Below are positions 11,901 through 26,900 of a DNA stretch of 64,000 nt, piece after piece. Origin of the DNA: Formicarius rufipectus. Taxonomy: Eukaryota > Chordata > Aves > Passeriformes > Formicariidae. Position 1 is the stretch's first letter; every line of letters begins with the position of its first letter. Under the pieces are notes generated by a model. The model saw only the letters and a list, made by a program, of their open reading frames with translations. It had not been told where the DNA came from and did no database searches. Made by a program: the position numbers and the translations under genes. Location: NCBI GenBank assembly GCA_013399695.1, contig VXAU01003507.1:29266-93265 (forward strand). Reading direction: 5' to 3'.

Positions 11901-14900
11901 CTGAGACACAACGTAGAACTGACAGGTAAAAAACCAAATACAGAGTAACAATATGGTTATTTTACACCTACTTGTAAAATGTAAAGTTGATCTCCTGGAT
12001 GGAAAAGACAATGCATTTAAATGAAATGACAAAATTCTGTACTTGGCCCATGACAGAAACAGAGGAAAATATACCCCAAAATACAGAAATAAGAGAAAGG
12101 TGGCTGCTGATAGTCACACAATCACTCCAAATCCCTGGGGTGTCACCCCTGATGCTCAAAGCTGAGCAATTATCTAAAAAAAACTTAAAAATTGAGAATT
12201 CACTACATTTTTATTTCAACCCAATCAAGGCTTTTGCTGCACCTATTTAACACTTGCCATCAGGCCACAAAATCTCTGAAGGAAACAGGACATCTTCACC
12301 TTTACAGAAAGCAGCTCTACTGTGGCAACTGTTCTGCTGTCTGACATTTGCTTAATAATTATGTGAAGCACGTGGACACATAAGTCCTGTGGGTACCAGC
12401 CTTGTTAGCAGAAAAGTTAAGGAAAAATCTGTTTGAGCTGTTTAAATATTACCAGTAGGAGCCCAAACATTTGTATCATCTCAGGGCCTTACTACAGCCA
12501 CCCAAATCTTTTTTTTTTTTTTTTTTTTTTTTTAACAGGATTTCTATACTCCAGCTTGTTGGAGAAAACTGCCTACAAAAGAATAAAAGAACAAGTGAGA
12601 GGCTCTTAAAGGCAGGAATGAAACGCAGGTTGGAAACATAAAGGAGCCTAAAAGATGGTCTGAAATAAGGGCATTTCAGAGCTCTGGAACATCACACCCA
12701 CCTCTACAATGTCATCATCAAACAGCAACCAGAAGCCATGGCTCTTCACAATGGTAATGTAATGTCCACGGTTTGGGCCACTGCCAGGGAAAAAGGATTG
12801 AGACTCATTATTCCTGTGCCTCCAAAGGCAGAACCACTGCTGTCCCCCAGGATCCCAGTCACTGCTGTGTCCCAGGATCTCAGTCACTGTTGTCCCAACT
12901 ATTTAGAAAATCTCATTTATCTTAAGCCCTTGGTAAGTTCCCAGCAAGGACTGAAAGCAGAGGAGTCACAGGACTCCTAAAAACCCAGTGTAGTAGAACA
13001 GGCAAAAACAAAGGCATTTAATACCTCTGAATTATTAATCACCATTATCAAAATATCAAAGTGTAGGTACAGGTATAGCAAATTAAGAACTATGGAAGAA
13101 AATGCACAGAATAAGATCTTAAAAGGATAAAAATTAAATAAACTTGCTGTACCACAACACAGAAATCCCCTGGAATTATCTATTAGTTTATATTATATTT
13201 AGTCAATTTATTTAGTTCTATGAAATCTATGCAGTATTAGCATTGATTTTATTTGTTCCTCACAAAGACAATTTCAAACATGTGAGCTCCAATAAATTAT
13301 CACTTTAAAACTCACCCTCCCAGAAGACACTTCTAAACATTTCTTTTGCCTTCCAGAAGTCCTTTTACCCCAAAGTGCTAAAAAGTTTTTCTCCTCTGCT
13401 TTTAAAAGCAAAAGCAAAACCACTACAACAAAAAACTGATGAAGAAAACAAAGGTGTTTTAAAACCTCAGCAGTGCACAGTTTATTCCACATGATGGCAC
13501 CAGCTTCTACAGAAACTCCAATAAGAAACAGGGCTTAATTCTCTTTTAAGTGAGTGCTTTTCCAGATTTGTTTTTAGTCAGTTCAGCTTTCCTGGAAAGC
13601 AGGCCCAGGTTTTCTGGTTGGTTTTATGTCTTTAGAGGCAGCTCTTATTTTGCCACAGCCTGCCTGAATTGCCACTGTGTTTTGCAAGCTGGTAAAACGA
13701 CAAACCTCAGACTGAGAAAGTAGAATTTACACCAGGAAAAAAAAAGCAGTGAAAGAGAAACCTCTTGAAAAAACATAAGCACTTGCTCACAGCACTGCCA
13801 GCCCCGGGCTGAGGGAGGTTGTGGGGACAGGGGCAGTGCCATCCCCGGGGAGGGTCCCACCTGCCGCAGTGCACCACCACAGCCACCAGGTCGTACATCC
13901 TGTCTGGGTTGGTGGCATCGCCGGAGGTGTTGAAGAGCCGCAGCTCCAGTGGGAACACCACGCGGTAGGACAGTTTGGTGTAGCGGTGCAGCTGGTCCAT
14001 GTACTTGAACCTCTTCAGGTGCAGGGCCAGGATCATGGGCAGCTTCTTCACCCTCATCCTGCAGCACAAAAGCGGGCTCAGCAAAGCTCAGGGAGGCAGC
14101 AGGTCCCCTCTAACAAAGCTGTGCTCAACAAGTCTCAATAAGAAAAAGCTTCTTCAAAAATGTGGGTCGGATTTTTAAAATGCTGATTTTTCTCACTTAT
14201 GTTCCCCTGAGAACAGGCAATATTTGTTCTGAATTGTTAATCACACGACTGATGTCTGAATGCAGGGCAACTGCCTATGCTGGAAACATTGATTTTTCAT
14301 CACATTGGTGGGAAGAAAGAGATGCAATGAATCTGCCTTGCTGCTCTGGCTGTGACCTGAGTCTGACGTGAGAAATAAGATTTTTCTTCTTATTGCTCAC
14401 AGACAAAGCAGATGGGATGGTTTGCAGGGGCTTTAAGCTGATTAATCCTAACTGGGAAAAATGTGAATGTCTGGAAGCACCAGATACTCCTAGGAGAAAC
14501 ACAAAACTAATCTCTTTATTTTTCTGATGAGGTCACCAGGAAGTTACTTGGTCTCTCCTCTCTTCCTTATTCCCTTCCCCACCCAACACAGACCTAAACA
14601 ATCTTTTACCTTTTCTTTTTACTGCCTTGACGAGGGGTATTTTTCCAACAAGTGCCCACTTAGCCCATATTTGGCCCTTACCTCTTCTGTGCCTCCTGTT
14701 TGCTGCGGCACTGCTCACAGTAGTATTTATATTCACTGCATAGAGTTTCAGTGTTACTAAATCCCCTGTGGACATGAGAGAAGAGTGGGATAAGCAGGAA
14801 TATTCCAGACCATCCAGGTAAAAGTTACTGCTGAAAATACCCAAACAACACATGGAGGATAAAGCTCCTTTTATTCGTCTGGCCCATAACCCCATTTCAG

Positions 14901-17900
14901 GTGTATTTGTCTCACTCCTGGGATGCTGAGCTGGAAAAACCTGGAAATCTCCCCCTCAAGTACTAACTGCATATTTCCTGAGCAGGAAAGTTAAGGAACA
15001 GCAACAAGGTGCTGGAGTTTGGCTGTGCTCAGTAGCCACTCCTGTTTTCATTGGTGGCAGAATGGGAATGTTCAGATCCACAGCCACAGCTCCCAGCAGT
15101 TACACATCCATGACCACTCCACAGCAGGTGCTGGGAGCAGCTCCCAGTATCCAAGCAGCTGATAAGCCTGGGATCTAACACATGGAGCAAATGCCTATCA
15201 GGAAAAACAAACCTCACTCTGACCATGAGGAGCAGGTGACCGAAATGCTGTAACAATATTAAAATAATCAGGAATTTATGACAAAGCCAAACCCAGCCCG
15301 TTTAGTTTTGATAACACCTCATTGCATGATGCAGCAAATTCAAATGCCCAGAAAAGAAAGTGAAAAATCAATCTCAAATGCCACTAGTACTCATTAACTA
15401 CCGAGCCCACTACAACCCACAATATTTTACCACACAGAGCAACTAAACCAGGTTCTTTCCTCCTGACCACAGGCAGGTGTTTCTTCCCTTCCCAAATGAT
15501 CCTGATTACCTTAGACAATGTGTAATTGATGTATTTTGTTCCACATCAACTGAGAGATCCAGAAAGTCCTCATCTTTGCTACTAACCTTCAAAAAAACAA
15601 AAAATAAGGAGAGGGATTTGATAGCAGTTTAGAACAGGCAGATTTCTTTTAACCATCTCTGGAATGGTGCAATGTCCTCAGTGGTAAAAAATAAATATAC
15701 ACACACACACACAGAGGTCCTTTCTTGAGGTAAACTAAAACTGCAGAAATAATCTGATGTGTTGTTAAAATCCGAAGAGGAATATTTTTTAAAAAACCAA
15801 ATGAACAACAATCCAAACCCCAAAACACATGAGAAAAAGGCACAAAAAACCAAACCCAAAAGCCTTCCTCAGAAAACATCTCTCCCTCTGGAGACTTGAA
15901 GACACATCTGATTATTGCACTGGCAAACCCAAGTTTTTAACCCCTCAGGGAAGCTTTCCCCACCTTCCACTCTGCTCTGCAGACTGGTACAGCATTTTGT
16001 TGCATTTCAGGGAGTAACACCCACTACTCAGAGGAAAGGCAGAAACAGGCAGATGGCTCTTCAGTTAAATGGGTTAGGGGGGAGCAAAACCATCTTTCCA
16101 TTTGTGGAACATTTGCATTTCATTTCAAAATCCTTGAGACAGAACCCTCTTAATGGCATTTTTAGAGCCTCTCTTCACCACAGAGCCATAGCTTCAGATT
16201 TAAAATGCCAAGAATGGTCATTTCTGTTATAATCACTTCTCCCTTTCTTTTTTTCTATCCCCATCTGGGTTTTCATCTTTTTAGAACTATTAAGTCAGAG
16301 CATATGACTAACTACACATTTCTAGTCTGAAGGTGGTGTGAATTCTGGATTTCATGGCACTTCTTTTGCTCTCAAGTAAGAGTGGCCACAGACCAGCACC
16401 AAGCAGAGAATTCCAACAGCAACCCAGTTCTTCCCAGAGTTAGATAATGAGGGAGCAGCTCCCGTGGAGAAGCACAACATGGACTATCAGTCACTGACAC
16501 AGGAAATAATGAGGAGACAAAAAGGCAGCTTGGATGAGCCTGGCTGGGAACAGGGAGGAGAACAGGGGAAACACTACGCTTTGGTGAGCAACATACCTTC
16601 ACAGAGGTGATACACTCCTAAAATAGGCTATGCTCCATATTTTAATAGAGAGAGTGCAATTTCATCTACCCTAATAAATGAAAAAGGGTGCTCAGTATTA
16701 GGGCAGCCGATGCAGAACCTGGGGAAGCTCTAAGAGGTTTGGGTTTGGTTTGAACGTACAGCCTCACAGTTAAGACATCTGGTTTCATTGGTTAGTGTTC
16801 CTTGGAAGATTTCATGGACCCACGTCAGATCAGGCTTGTCTCCTTCTTCACTCTCAATGCTGCCGTTCTGGAGCTTGCCATTCTGCTTCTCCTGCTTTTT
16901 CTCCTCTTGCAGTAAGTCAGCAATAGTGTTAAGTAGGTAGTTTAGGAATTCGTGTGCATCCTGCTGCATGTAATTATCAAATAGTTCTGGAAAGGAAGAG
17001 ATCAAGGAGAATGAAAAAATGCAGCTCCTTCATAATCCCAAGTTAAAATGCTTTCAGCCATCAGTGCATGCCCTCCCCTTCCCCTGTTACACAAGTGGGG
17101 GTGACACTGAGGAGATTTTGAAGAACTGCACTTTGTTGTTCTCACAAAGGGTGTTTGGTTTATCCTCAGGCTGCAACAACCATGCAGTTGAAAAATAACA
17201 TTAAGGAAACTTCATTTGGGCATTTCTCAGAACTGACGAAAACCATAATTAGTTTGGAGTTTGAGGTTTTTTTGGTAGGTTTTTTCCTTTTCTTTGAGGA
17301 GGGAGAGAAATGAAGAAATTCAGACATGTTGCCCCGGGCCATCAGCTCATTCAGTCCAGAATCAAGGAGCAAAAATCCCCTACTGTAAGTTTGTTATCTT
17401 TTCAAGTTCAAGCAGAGATGATAAATCAACATCCAGAACTTTTCCTTACCAAGTAGCCCTGGGAAATAACCGCTAGTTCTCATTCCCAGGAATTCATCCT
17501 ACCACAAATGCAAGAGCAGCCTACGAGGGGCTGAGTGTCCTCAGAGTTCAGCTCTGGCCAAGCCCTGCTGCCTGGGAAGGCCAGGCCAGCCCGGGGCAGT
17601 GGCCTGGACTGTGGTGCTGCAGCAAAGCTCCACAGAGCTGGGGGTCACTGCGGGAGCACTGGAGTGCTGGGACACGTGCACACGCTCTGCATGGGGTCTG
17701 AGCAAGCAAAGCCATCGAGATAACCCTCACAAAACCAGCACAGGGTTGGCCCAACCCCAGAGCTGGTGAAACTCCCACCACAGAAACCTGTTAAAACCTG
17801 ACAATTCAGACTCAGTGTTTACACTGTACAAGTCTTAAAAAAACCCTTGTGTATTCATTTACCATTTTCTTTCCTCAGTCGGGAAATAAATTTCTTGGGT

Positions 17901-20900
17901 GGGATGACTCCCACCTTCTTCTTTTGCGTGGCAATACTGTTGAAGAGATCAGAGAGGCATGTCAGGAGGCTTTCCTTCTTTCGGGGCTGCACCTTGTATG
18001 CCAAAACTTTTTCCCGAAATGGACGACAAAAATAAAGTGCCTGTAAGACTGAGTTGCAGTAGCAGGTATTGCCGAACTGGTCAAAACAGAACAGAGGGAG
18101 AATAAACGGCTTTGTAGCAGGTCTGTCACAAAGGAACAATACAGCTGGCTCATGAAGAGTGCCACAGGGTGAGACTGGAAATGGTGGTTGTCACAGAGGT
18201 CATTTACTGGGGAAATACAGAGGTCATTTACTGGGGAAATACAAACTGGGATGGTGTGAAAGATTGAGCCTGCTGGGAAGAGCAAGGGAAGGAAGAAGAG
18301 ACAACAGTCACAGGGATACTGGGAATGCACATCAAAAGTAATTAAGGGCTTAGCCCAAATGCAAACGTTCTGGAGACACAGCATTGCTCATCCTGAGAGA
18401 GGAGATCCTGCTGTGGTGGAGTGCCAAGGACATTAAATAAAATAAATAACTTATACATTATCAATTAAGAATACAACAAATATATATTTCCTGCTTATAA
18501 TGGAATGTTTTGAGCAGCACATGATGCAGGGAAATGCAGAGAACAGCCTGTAAGACTGAGCTGCAGTAGCAGGTATTGCCAAACTAGTCAAAACAGAATA
18601 AAAGGAAAATAAATGGTTTCATATCAGGTCTGTTAAAAAGGAATAACAGAGGTTGCTCATTAAGAATGGCACAGGGTGAGACTGGAAATGTTGGTTGTCA
18701 GAGTTCATTTGCTGGGGAAATACAAATGGGGATGATGTGAAAGACGGAGCCTGATGGGAACAGCATGGGAAGGAAGAGGAGACAGGGATTCAGAGGGACT
18801 GGGAATGCACATCAATAGTAATTAAGGGCCTATCCCAAAAGCAAAAGTTCTGGAGACACAGCACTGCTCATCCTGAGAGGGGAGATCCTGCTATGGTGGG
18901 GTGCCAAAATAAAATAAATATTATCAATTAATAATATAATTATTAAATATTTCCTTTTTATAATGCACTGTTTTGAGCAGGGAAATGCAGAGAGCAGCTG
19001 GTTCCCACCTGCCCTGTCTGAGGGCAGTGTCACCTCAGTGATAACAACTTCCAGAGGTAGTTCCAGGGCTGGACAAGGAGGGACACTGAGATACCACCAT
19101 ATCACCCAAACCCATGGGTTTCCTCTGCAGTTTATTGTCCCACTGCCTTGGACAAGGCTGGGGCTTCAAAGAAATGAAACAAACTCTGGGTCTGCCACTC
19201 CCCAAATATTCTGGTAATGAGATTCTGCACCTCAAGAGCACTGAGAGCAAAATACTTCAAATAAAGTAAAAATTGACAACAAAATCCTGGCAATAAACCA
19301 AAAGAGCACACAAATGAAACTCCAGTGCACAGACTATGTGGGTAAGTGGCACTCAGAGGTCCAGCCAGAGTTCACCAAAATCTGGTGTGGCTACTTCAGC
19401 AGAGGGATTTCAATCATCACTTTGCTGACTGAAACAGTTTCATTCAAACAGCTCAAAGGGTTACAGGTTATAGTTACATTAACAGGAATTTATACCATTT
19501 CAAACAAACCAGAACAACAGTTGTTGTTCCTTATTGACATGAGGAAAATAAATATGCAGGCTGAGCAAACAGAGGAATTAGGATGGTGCCTCACTCACAT
19601 GCTTGTTAGTGACCTAGAAAAACAAGTATGTGCCAAACTAATTAAACCTACTAAATAAATCTGCATACAACACAAAATAGGCAGGACTATCAAAACAGGC
19701 AAAACTACTACAAGTCTCACTAAATATTTTTGGTTTCAGGTGAGGTATCTACTAAGTCTGTCTGTAATCACTTCAGAAAATTAAGAGACAACTAGAAATA
19801 AGCATCTTAAAAAAATGGAAGGTCATGGTGCATCTTAAGTCAAAAAAGTTTACAATGCAAGGAGTTAAAAGAGATCTCAAGACTCTACTCATGGAGAAAC
19901 CATGTCAAAGGGCACAAAGGCAACTGGTCATACACGTCTTGCTTTGATGCTGCCCACACAGGAGAGAAGTCATTAGAACCAGACTAAATGGAAGAGTTAC
20001 AGGAGCTCAAGAGCTAAAATTCCATCCAAATAGCTTAAAAAATTCCTGACAGTAAAATGTTTTACAATAGTCCAAGTGATATGGTGAAAAATTCACCTCA
20101 GAGCCTGATTTAGGGTTTAAAAGCTCCTTCAAAGTAGCATTTCCACTCTCTTTGCTACCACCTTTACAGAGAGTAATGTGGAAGAACTTTTATTCCTGGA
20201 GCATTTCAGGTATTTCACAACTTGCCAAGTACATTACAACAAGACCAACTGATGCATTTTATTCCAGCAAATCTGACTTTATTCCATGTTGGAACAAAAT
20301 CCACCCAACTTGGAGCAGCTCAGGGCCTGTGGCCAGTGTTATGTAGCAGTGTCACACTTGAACTACAACCAGTTTGTGTTTAAAAGTGCAAAGCAACCAG
20401 ATCTTTCCAACCATGACCTGAACTTTGCTAGAAATTCTGCCTGAAAAAAGGAAGGGGCTCTACCCATTTGTCTTTAACAGAGGCCTCCAAACCAGATTCT
20501 CAAGGCAGTTGCCAGTGGGCAATATTTCCAAACCTGGAGCTACATGCACAGGTCACTTACACCAACAGTGTCTCATGTTACCTAAAACACAAATGTAAAA
20601 AAAAAAGGAACAAAGATTTAAAAAGCTTTTTGTCATGGTTTCTCTGGTACAAATAAATATTTTAAATAGATGCCAAAGCATTGGGGGGTTTGCTTAAAAC
20701 TGCCTGTACTTAGAGTCAGTATTACCTAACTGCCTAAGAACTTGTCCACTGTAAAAATAAAGTCAGAAAGCTTATTTTAAGATAGAAGGTTCTTAAAATG
20801 AAAACTGAGATGAAATTCTGGAATGAAAACACTGCTCCCTCCCTCTTGCACTACATTACATAGAAACCATTTCAACAGGCTGTCCCCTTCTCCCACATCC

Positions 20901-23900
20901 TCTGCAGTGGCTTTAGGCACAGTTTAACTGCAGCCAGGCTGGTTCAGCTCACTGACCTAAAAACAAAATAACCATTAAACCCAAATTTTGAAGCCTCCAT
21001 TGCCCACGAGTCCCACACCTGATTCTCTCTATATGCAGTGCAACCACATGTTCAAGGGCACCGATGCTGAAGCCATAAAACCCTTTAAAATGCTCCAATT
21101 AACTCCAAATGGTGAAAGAACTGGAAATAACTCAGGAAAGAGCTCTGCAGAACAATGGCATGAAAATCATCACCCGAAAGAAACCCGTTGCAGGAATGAA
21201 GCACAACAGTGTTAGTCATGTTTTGTCCTTCAAAACAGAGAATGAACGTGGTTCTAATAATTCTGGTTATTTTTAGGTCGCTATTTTTCCTCCTCACACT
21301 ATTCAACACTCTGCTATTTATGTTACAATGGAGATGCCTTCCATTTTTCTTATCCTGTGCAAACCTCAGCAGCTTTGGAATGGCCATTAACACCATCCTT
21401 AAGGAACAGAACTCTGTTTAGTGAGCTGGGTGTCTGCAAACACAACCTGGCAGAAACCCACCCACGAGGCAATTAAATGGGTGTCTAATGAGCAGTAATT
21501 AATACCACTTAGGAGCTACACTGACCTTATTTGGTGTGTAAAGAGACTGAGCATCTTGCAGCTTTCAACAAAACACACCCAGATCAGCAGCACCCAGAAA
21601 TATCCTTGTTTCTAGTGAGCTGTGCCAAACGTGCATCTCCCCATCCTGAACAGGCTGCCACAGAACCAGTTCCCATGAACCACCTCCCTTTCCTCACTGG
21701 GGAAACATGTCACAGGCCCAGGGGTGGCCACTCTGCTCCAATCAACATCCCTCCTCTCCACAGTTCACTGAGGCAGACAAGTCTTGCTGCCCAACACATC
21801 CAAATCAGTCAGATCCAAACTGGGAGAGACAACAAGTACAGCCTTTGGGAGGCATTCACAGTTCCACCAGGCTGGGAGAAAATCAAAAAGCAGTATTACT
21901 AGGTGTGGGGAAATGACTGCCAAAGTCCCTGCCCTGGAAGTGCTCCTGCAGAGAAGAGCTCCTGCTGCTCCCACGAGGGATGTGCTTTGGGCAAAGGAAC
22001 CCATTTCCACGTTAAACCCTCCCACTCACTGCAGATCAGGGTAAAATCCAACCCTCTTCTCTAGGAGAGCATGGGAACAATGCTTCAGTAGTTCACACTT
22101 TGCAGCTGAATGTGAAAGTCTTAACATTAGAAATGGCACCAGAGTAGGAAGGTTTCTCTCAAAGGCTTTAAAATAAATCCTCTGTATTTCAGATGGAATT
22201 TCTGTTTTGATTCCTAACAAGGCACAGCACCACACTGCAGGACATGGTGTCTGTGCAGAATCCCACTTTAAATGAATCCCATCAATAAAGTTCTCACAGA
22301 CAATCATGTTAAATTCCAAATTAGGATATGAATTAAAAAACAGTTTTTCAAGCACAGAAAGTTTACTTACATTGACCAAGCCAAAATAATGCTCATTCAC
22401 AGGGAACTGTTCAGGACCAATCTCTTTCTCCAAAGCAGAGGCATTGGCGCCCTACAAAAAAACAGCATGTTTATGTTAGAAAAAACAAACACTTCCTAAA
22501 CAATTCCAGCAGATTTCAGAGCACTGCTGTTAAAACAAAGTCACTTCCATGGAGAATTAGCACCTCAGGTTTGCTGTGTTCTTCAAAATTAATCAATGTG
22601 ATGCTTTATTACCACAAAGGTACGAAGGTTTTATTTAAAAACTGAACTCAAAGAGCCAGAATTAGTTGCCTGATGCGACAAAGGGTTTTCTGCTATTGAA
22701 TTTATTTGAACAGTAACACAAGAAATTGTTCCCACTTAAAACACCAGGTTAGTCACAGTGACCCAGAAACTCCAATTTAGCCAAGAAAGCTGTAACACAC
22801 AGAGGACATACTGAAGGACAGAAACCATGTGGGCTATTTCATGGGATAAAAACATCCTGTGATGTGAACTTCACTAAAGGGTTGATGTGACTCTTCATTA
22901 TTTGCATCTCATATAAAGCCTTTTTGGAAAAAATGTTGCTTTCACTGACACTTGACATTAGAAATACTGTCATTTTCTGACTACATTTCTGAACAAGAGA
23001 AGAATGATGACAGAGCCCCAAAACAATGGAAGTAAGAATTCTATCAGACACAAACTCAGATCACCTAAGAGTGCTTTGGCTTTACTTAATTTAAGGCTGA
23101 TATATTAAGTTTACAGTGCATTTTGAGACAACTTTGAGTTTCTAGCAATACAATTAGGACAGAAGTTGTTATTTTAGATACAACATCCATATGGGTTTAC
23201 TTGGCATGTAGAACAACAACTAAAGCACAACAACATTTTACTTTGCATTTTAACTTGAGTTTTTTACAGTCAAAGTGGTTTATGCATCTCTTTCCATTTT
23301 CAATCCACCAATACCTTATGTCAGGTTCCCACCTGGGCTTTGTCCCCTCCCTCATTCTGTCCATCTCCTTCTTTAGTGTTTCCTCCTGATCCTCCAACAG
23401 CCCTGAGCTGCACCTGTGCTGTTATTTATGAAGTTATCATTGTTCAGTGCAGAATCCAAACACCTTGCACTTTTAATTCTGCTTGAAATACCCAAGCTAT
23501 CCCAACTATAACGTTCTGCAAACAGAAATCCTTCTTAAAACACCTCAGAAAAGCACTAAACCAAAAGTAACAGCCCAGCAAAACTCAATCCATCTATTTC
23601 CCTAAAGCTACTAATGCTTTTTAATTGCTGAGCAAATATTGCAATCATCTCCCTATTAATATAAACCACAGACAAATGGAGACTGTATAGACAGTCTAGA
23701 TTGTCTTTAATTCCATCTAGATTGTCTTCAACAGAGAAATTACTAAAAATTCTCTAAGAGACAGGAAACAAACCCAGAAACAATCCAGTGCAACAGGAGG
23801 AATGGAAACTGTAGCTGGATGTCCCCCATCAAGCTTACAGTGAAACATTTATCAAACCAGACAGGCTCCAAATTGGGACTGTAAAACCCACAAAACCCTC

Positions 23901-26900
23901 ACTGGGTGCTGACAGCTTTACAAGCAAAGCTCTGCACAAGCTGCAATTACACCCAATTTTTCGAGGCATCAGTGCCAGTTTGAGCAGCTTCTCTCATTTG
24001 TTTCCCTACATGCACTCCCTGCTTCCAAGGAGCTCTTCTTCCCTCCAAACCTGGATACAGGGATAACCAGCAGCAAGGAAGAGCTGCTGGTATGGGGCTC
24101 TCCAAGTGTTACTTCAGCTCCTCACTTACTCTTCTGATCCACACCGACCTTGGGTAATGGAGTAACAGATTATAACCAAAATTCCATTAAATGCACAAGA
24201 GGTGATGCTGGTTTTCAAAGATTTTGAGACTGGAAAAGGGAACTGAGGTTAAATTCTGTGTGTCTGGAGATTACGGGAGGGACATGTGTAAAACCTGCAG
24301 GGTTGGGAAGTTCAGTTTAAATTCCTCTGAACAGATTCCTTGTCTCCTCTGATCTCCAATTTTATATTAAAGAAACACTGGAAAACAGCCAATTAAGGGA
24401 GGTACCACACCCCACAGAACCAGTGCAACCAGACAGCCCGAACACTCCACTCTGGGGAGGAACACACAGAATAAACATTGAACAAAGACATAAAGGTGTA
24501 AGAATTGCCATTTTTCATAAGTCTATGCTAGAAGGAATTTAATAACCTACCATAAACCAGTTCTGCAATTCAACAAAGCCACCAACTTCTATCCCACATG
24601 CACCAACCCAGTCAACCCACCAGGTTACAGGTGGGCTGTTCCCAAGGGTCTCCTCGTATCTATTGCCCAGACCTTTTAAATTTGGGTGAGTCAACTGCAG
24701 GGGTAGATTAAAAAAAAAAAAGAGTTCCTTATTAAATTAAATGCTAATTACTGTATTAATTACAATTGAAGTTGTAGATGCCCCATCCCTGGAAGTGTTC
24801 AAGGTCAGGTTGGAGCAGTCTGGCCTACTGAAAGTGTCCTTGCTCATGGTAGGGATGGAACTGGATGAGCTTTAAGGTCCCTCCCAATCCAGACCATTCC
24901 ATGATTCTGTGATGATTCTAAAGTTTCTTGTCAGAGAATATTTTAAATCAGCCTACCCAAATAATAAACTCCCACCAAAATCCAAACAGCTCTTGGAGCA
25001 ATTGTGGGAGGAACCAAAAAATCACCACATGGTGACCAACCAGTCATGAGTCGTTCTGGAGATGCAAATTTGCACATTAAATACGTAACACACAGAAGAA
25101 GCTTCAGGAAATGCACATGCCTGGCATTTCATGGTAAAATAATCCCACTGCAGAAGCCCAGATGATCCATCGGGGGGGTCAATGTCCAGGAGAACTGAAC
25201 CAGGCACCAAGGACGTGGGCTGGAAACGCTCCTTCATGGCCATGGCACAATGCGGCCTTGGCTGCATTTCCTGACAGAAACACGTCCCGTTGGTGAGTCA
25301 GGAGCAGAACTGCAGCCAAAGTCCAGCCAGCACAGCCAGGGAGCTTTGCAACTCAGCCTGCAATTAGCAGATTAACCAGCTGGGCATGGAAGCCAGTGCA
25401 GCAGGAACCATCTCTTGCCATAATGAAGTCTAAAAGGCAGCCTGTTTTCTGACTGAGAGGGGTATTATACACATTTTCCCACCACAGCTGAAAGATCTTT
25501 CCATCTGCTTCAGGCCACAGGAGTATTTGCTCCTAAGAAACAACCCACACTTCACAACTGTAGAAAAATAAAAGTCACATTATTATCTAGAAATAAAATC
25601 CAACCAAAGTGGCAAGTGTCCACAGTATGAAAATTTAGAGTTGTTATTTGGGGAGTCATCACTTCTGGGTGCCACAGACAAAATTCTGCATCTTACGGTA
25701 CTTTGCACATCTAAACCCAAGAAAATCGATGCTGCTCTGCTAAACCATGACAGACACTGTGGGAGCAACAGAAATGACAAGAACAAAATCACTGGTACAT
25801 CCCAACTGACTTTGCTTGGCACAGGAAAGCCACACAAATCATGTACACTGAAATATAAATAATGACTGAGATTAGAAGTCACATCTCCTTGTTCGTGCAA
25901 GGCAAATAAATAATGGTATAACAACCCCAACGTACATCCTGGAGCCTTCCAGGAGGTCCAAGGAATTGCTCTGCTACTCCAGTTCAGGAGGATAACACTT
26001 TCTGCACTGAGCTCTGTGAGCAGGAGTGAAACACAGCTTTAGACAGTCAACACCTCATTACCCAAGGAGGAAAACTTCCCCCGGGTTTAACTACACCTAA
26101 TACTGAGTTACTTACAGAATTAGGCCGAGAGATGAGAATTTAACACATTCACACTGGTGGGGGAGGGGACAACGAAGGTTTCAGCAACTTGTAGTCAGGA
26201 TTTTTAAATTTCTACAAGTCCCTGTGACTTAAAGTGTTGCCTCAGAGGTTGGTCCCACTGTCCAAGAGCTCCCCTGTTCTCTTCTGGCATTATTAGTCAA
26301 GCAGAAAACTGAAAAGCTGCCTGACCCACCTGAACCACCCCATCTTATCAGTTCAGAATACACACTGCTAAAAACGGTTTAAAAAAAACCCTAAACCAAC
26401 AAGAAAGTATTTCCTGTCACAGCTGCAGTACTTTTTCTTTATGCATATTAGCTAATTTTAAAAAGGATCTATCCTAGAACATTTATGCTCACCGATTTCC
26501 ATCTGAAAAGACAAAGAAGACCCTTTAAAAATTCCAATATACCAAATTTTAAGGTATCAAACAAAAGCACAGGGAATTGTTAACATTCATGCTCTCCTTT
26601 TTTCATATCAACCCAGTGAAGGATCAAGGACTTTAAGAGAGTACTGACAAGCGGGGACCAGAGGTTGGACTCCATGACCTTGGAGGTCTTTTCCAACCTC
26701 AATAATTCTGGAATTCTATTCTGTGCTTAGATACCTATGAGCTATTGAGAAAACAGGATTGAGTAAAGTCAGTATTTACCCAAAGAACACCAAAAGGTCT
26801 CCCAGGCAGGTTTTGCTGAGTTTGGGAAAGCAAAAAGGGATGTGAAAAGAGCAGTTTCAAGCTGGGGCCGCTGTCCAACCAAACCACCCCAGATGAAGAG

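Larger units (their letters stand above)
18040..18997 (-). repeat. Direct tandem duplication spanning the exon 3 boundary (copies 18040-18546 and 18547-18997)
   Basis: Two adjacent direct copies of about 507 and 451 bp. Shared landmarks, in order: 'cctgtaagactgag', 'ggtattgcc', 'gtgagactggaaatg', 'ggggaaatacaaa', 'gactgggaatgcacatcaa', 'ttctggagacacagca', and the A/T stretch with 'tatcaatta'. Both end 'ggaaatgcagag..cag'. The right copy has small deletions and many substitutions, so it is not recent. The copied unit includes 37 nt of exon 3 and its splice acceptor. Confidence 0.92.

Noticed and set aside
13821..14141. Plus-strand open frame over the 13.8-14.1 kb region
   Set aside because: Antisense shadow of USP12-like exon 7.
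18547..18583. An alternative functional exon 3
   Set aside because: Only 37 nt of coding match, no donor follows, and the frame reaches a stop in intron sequence.
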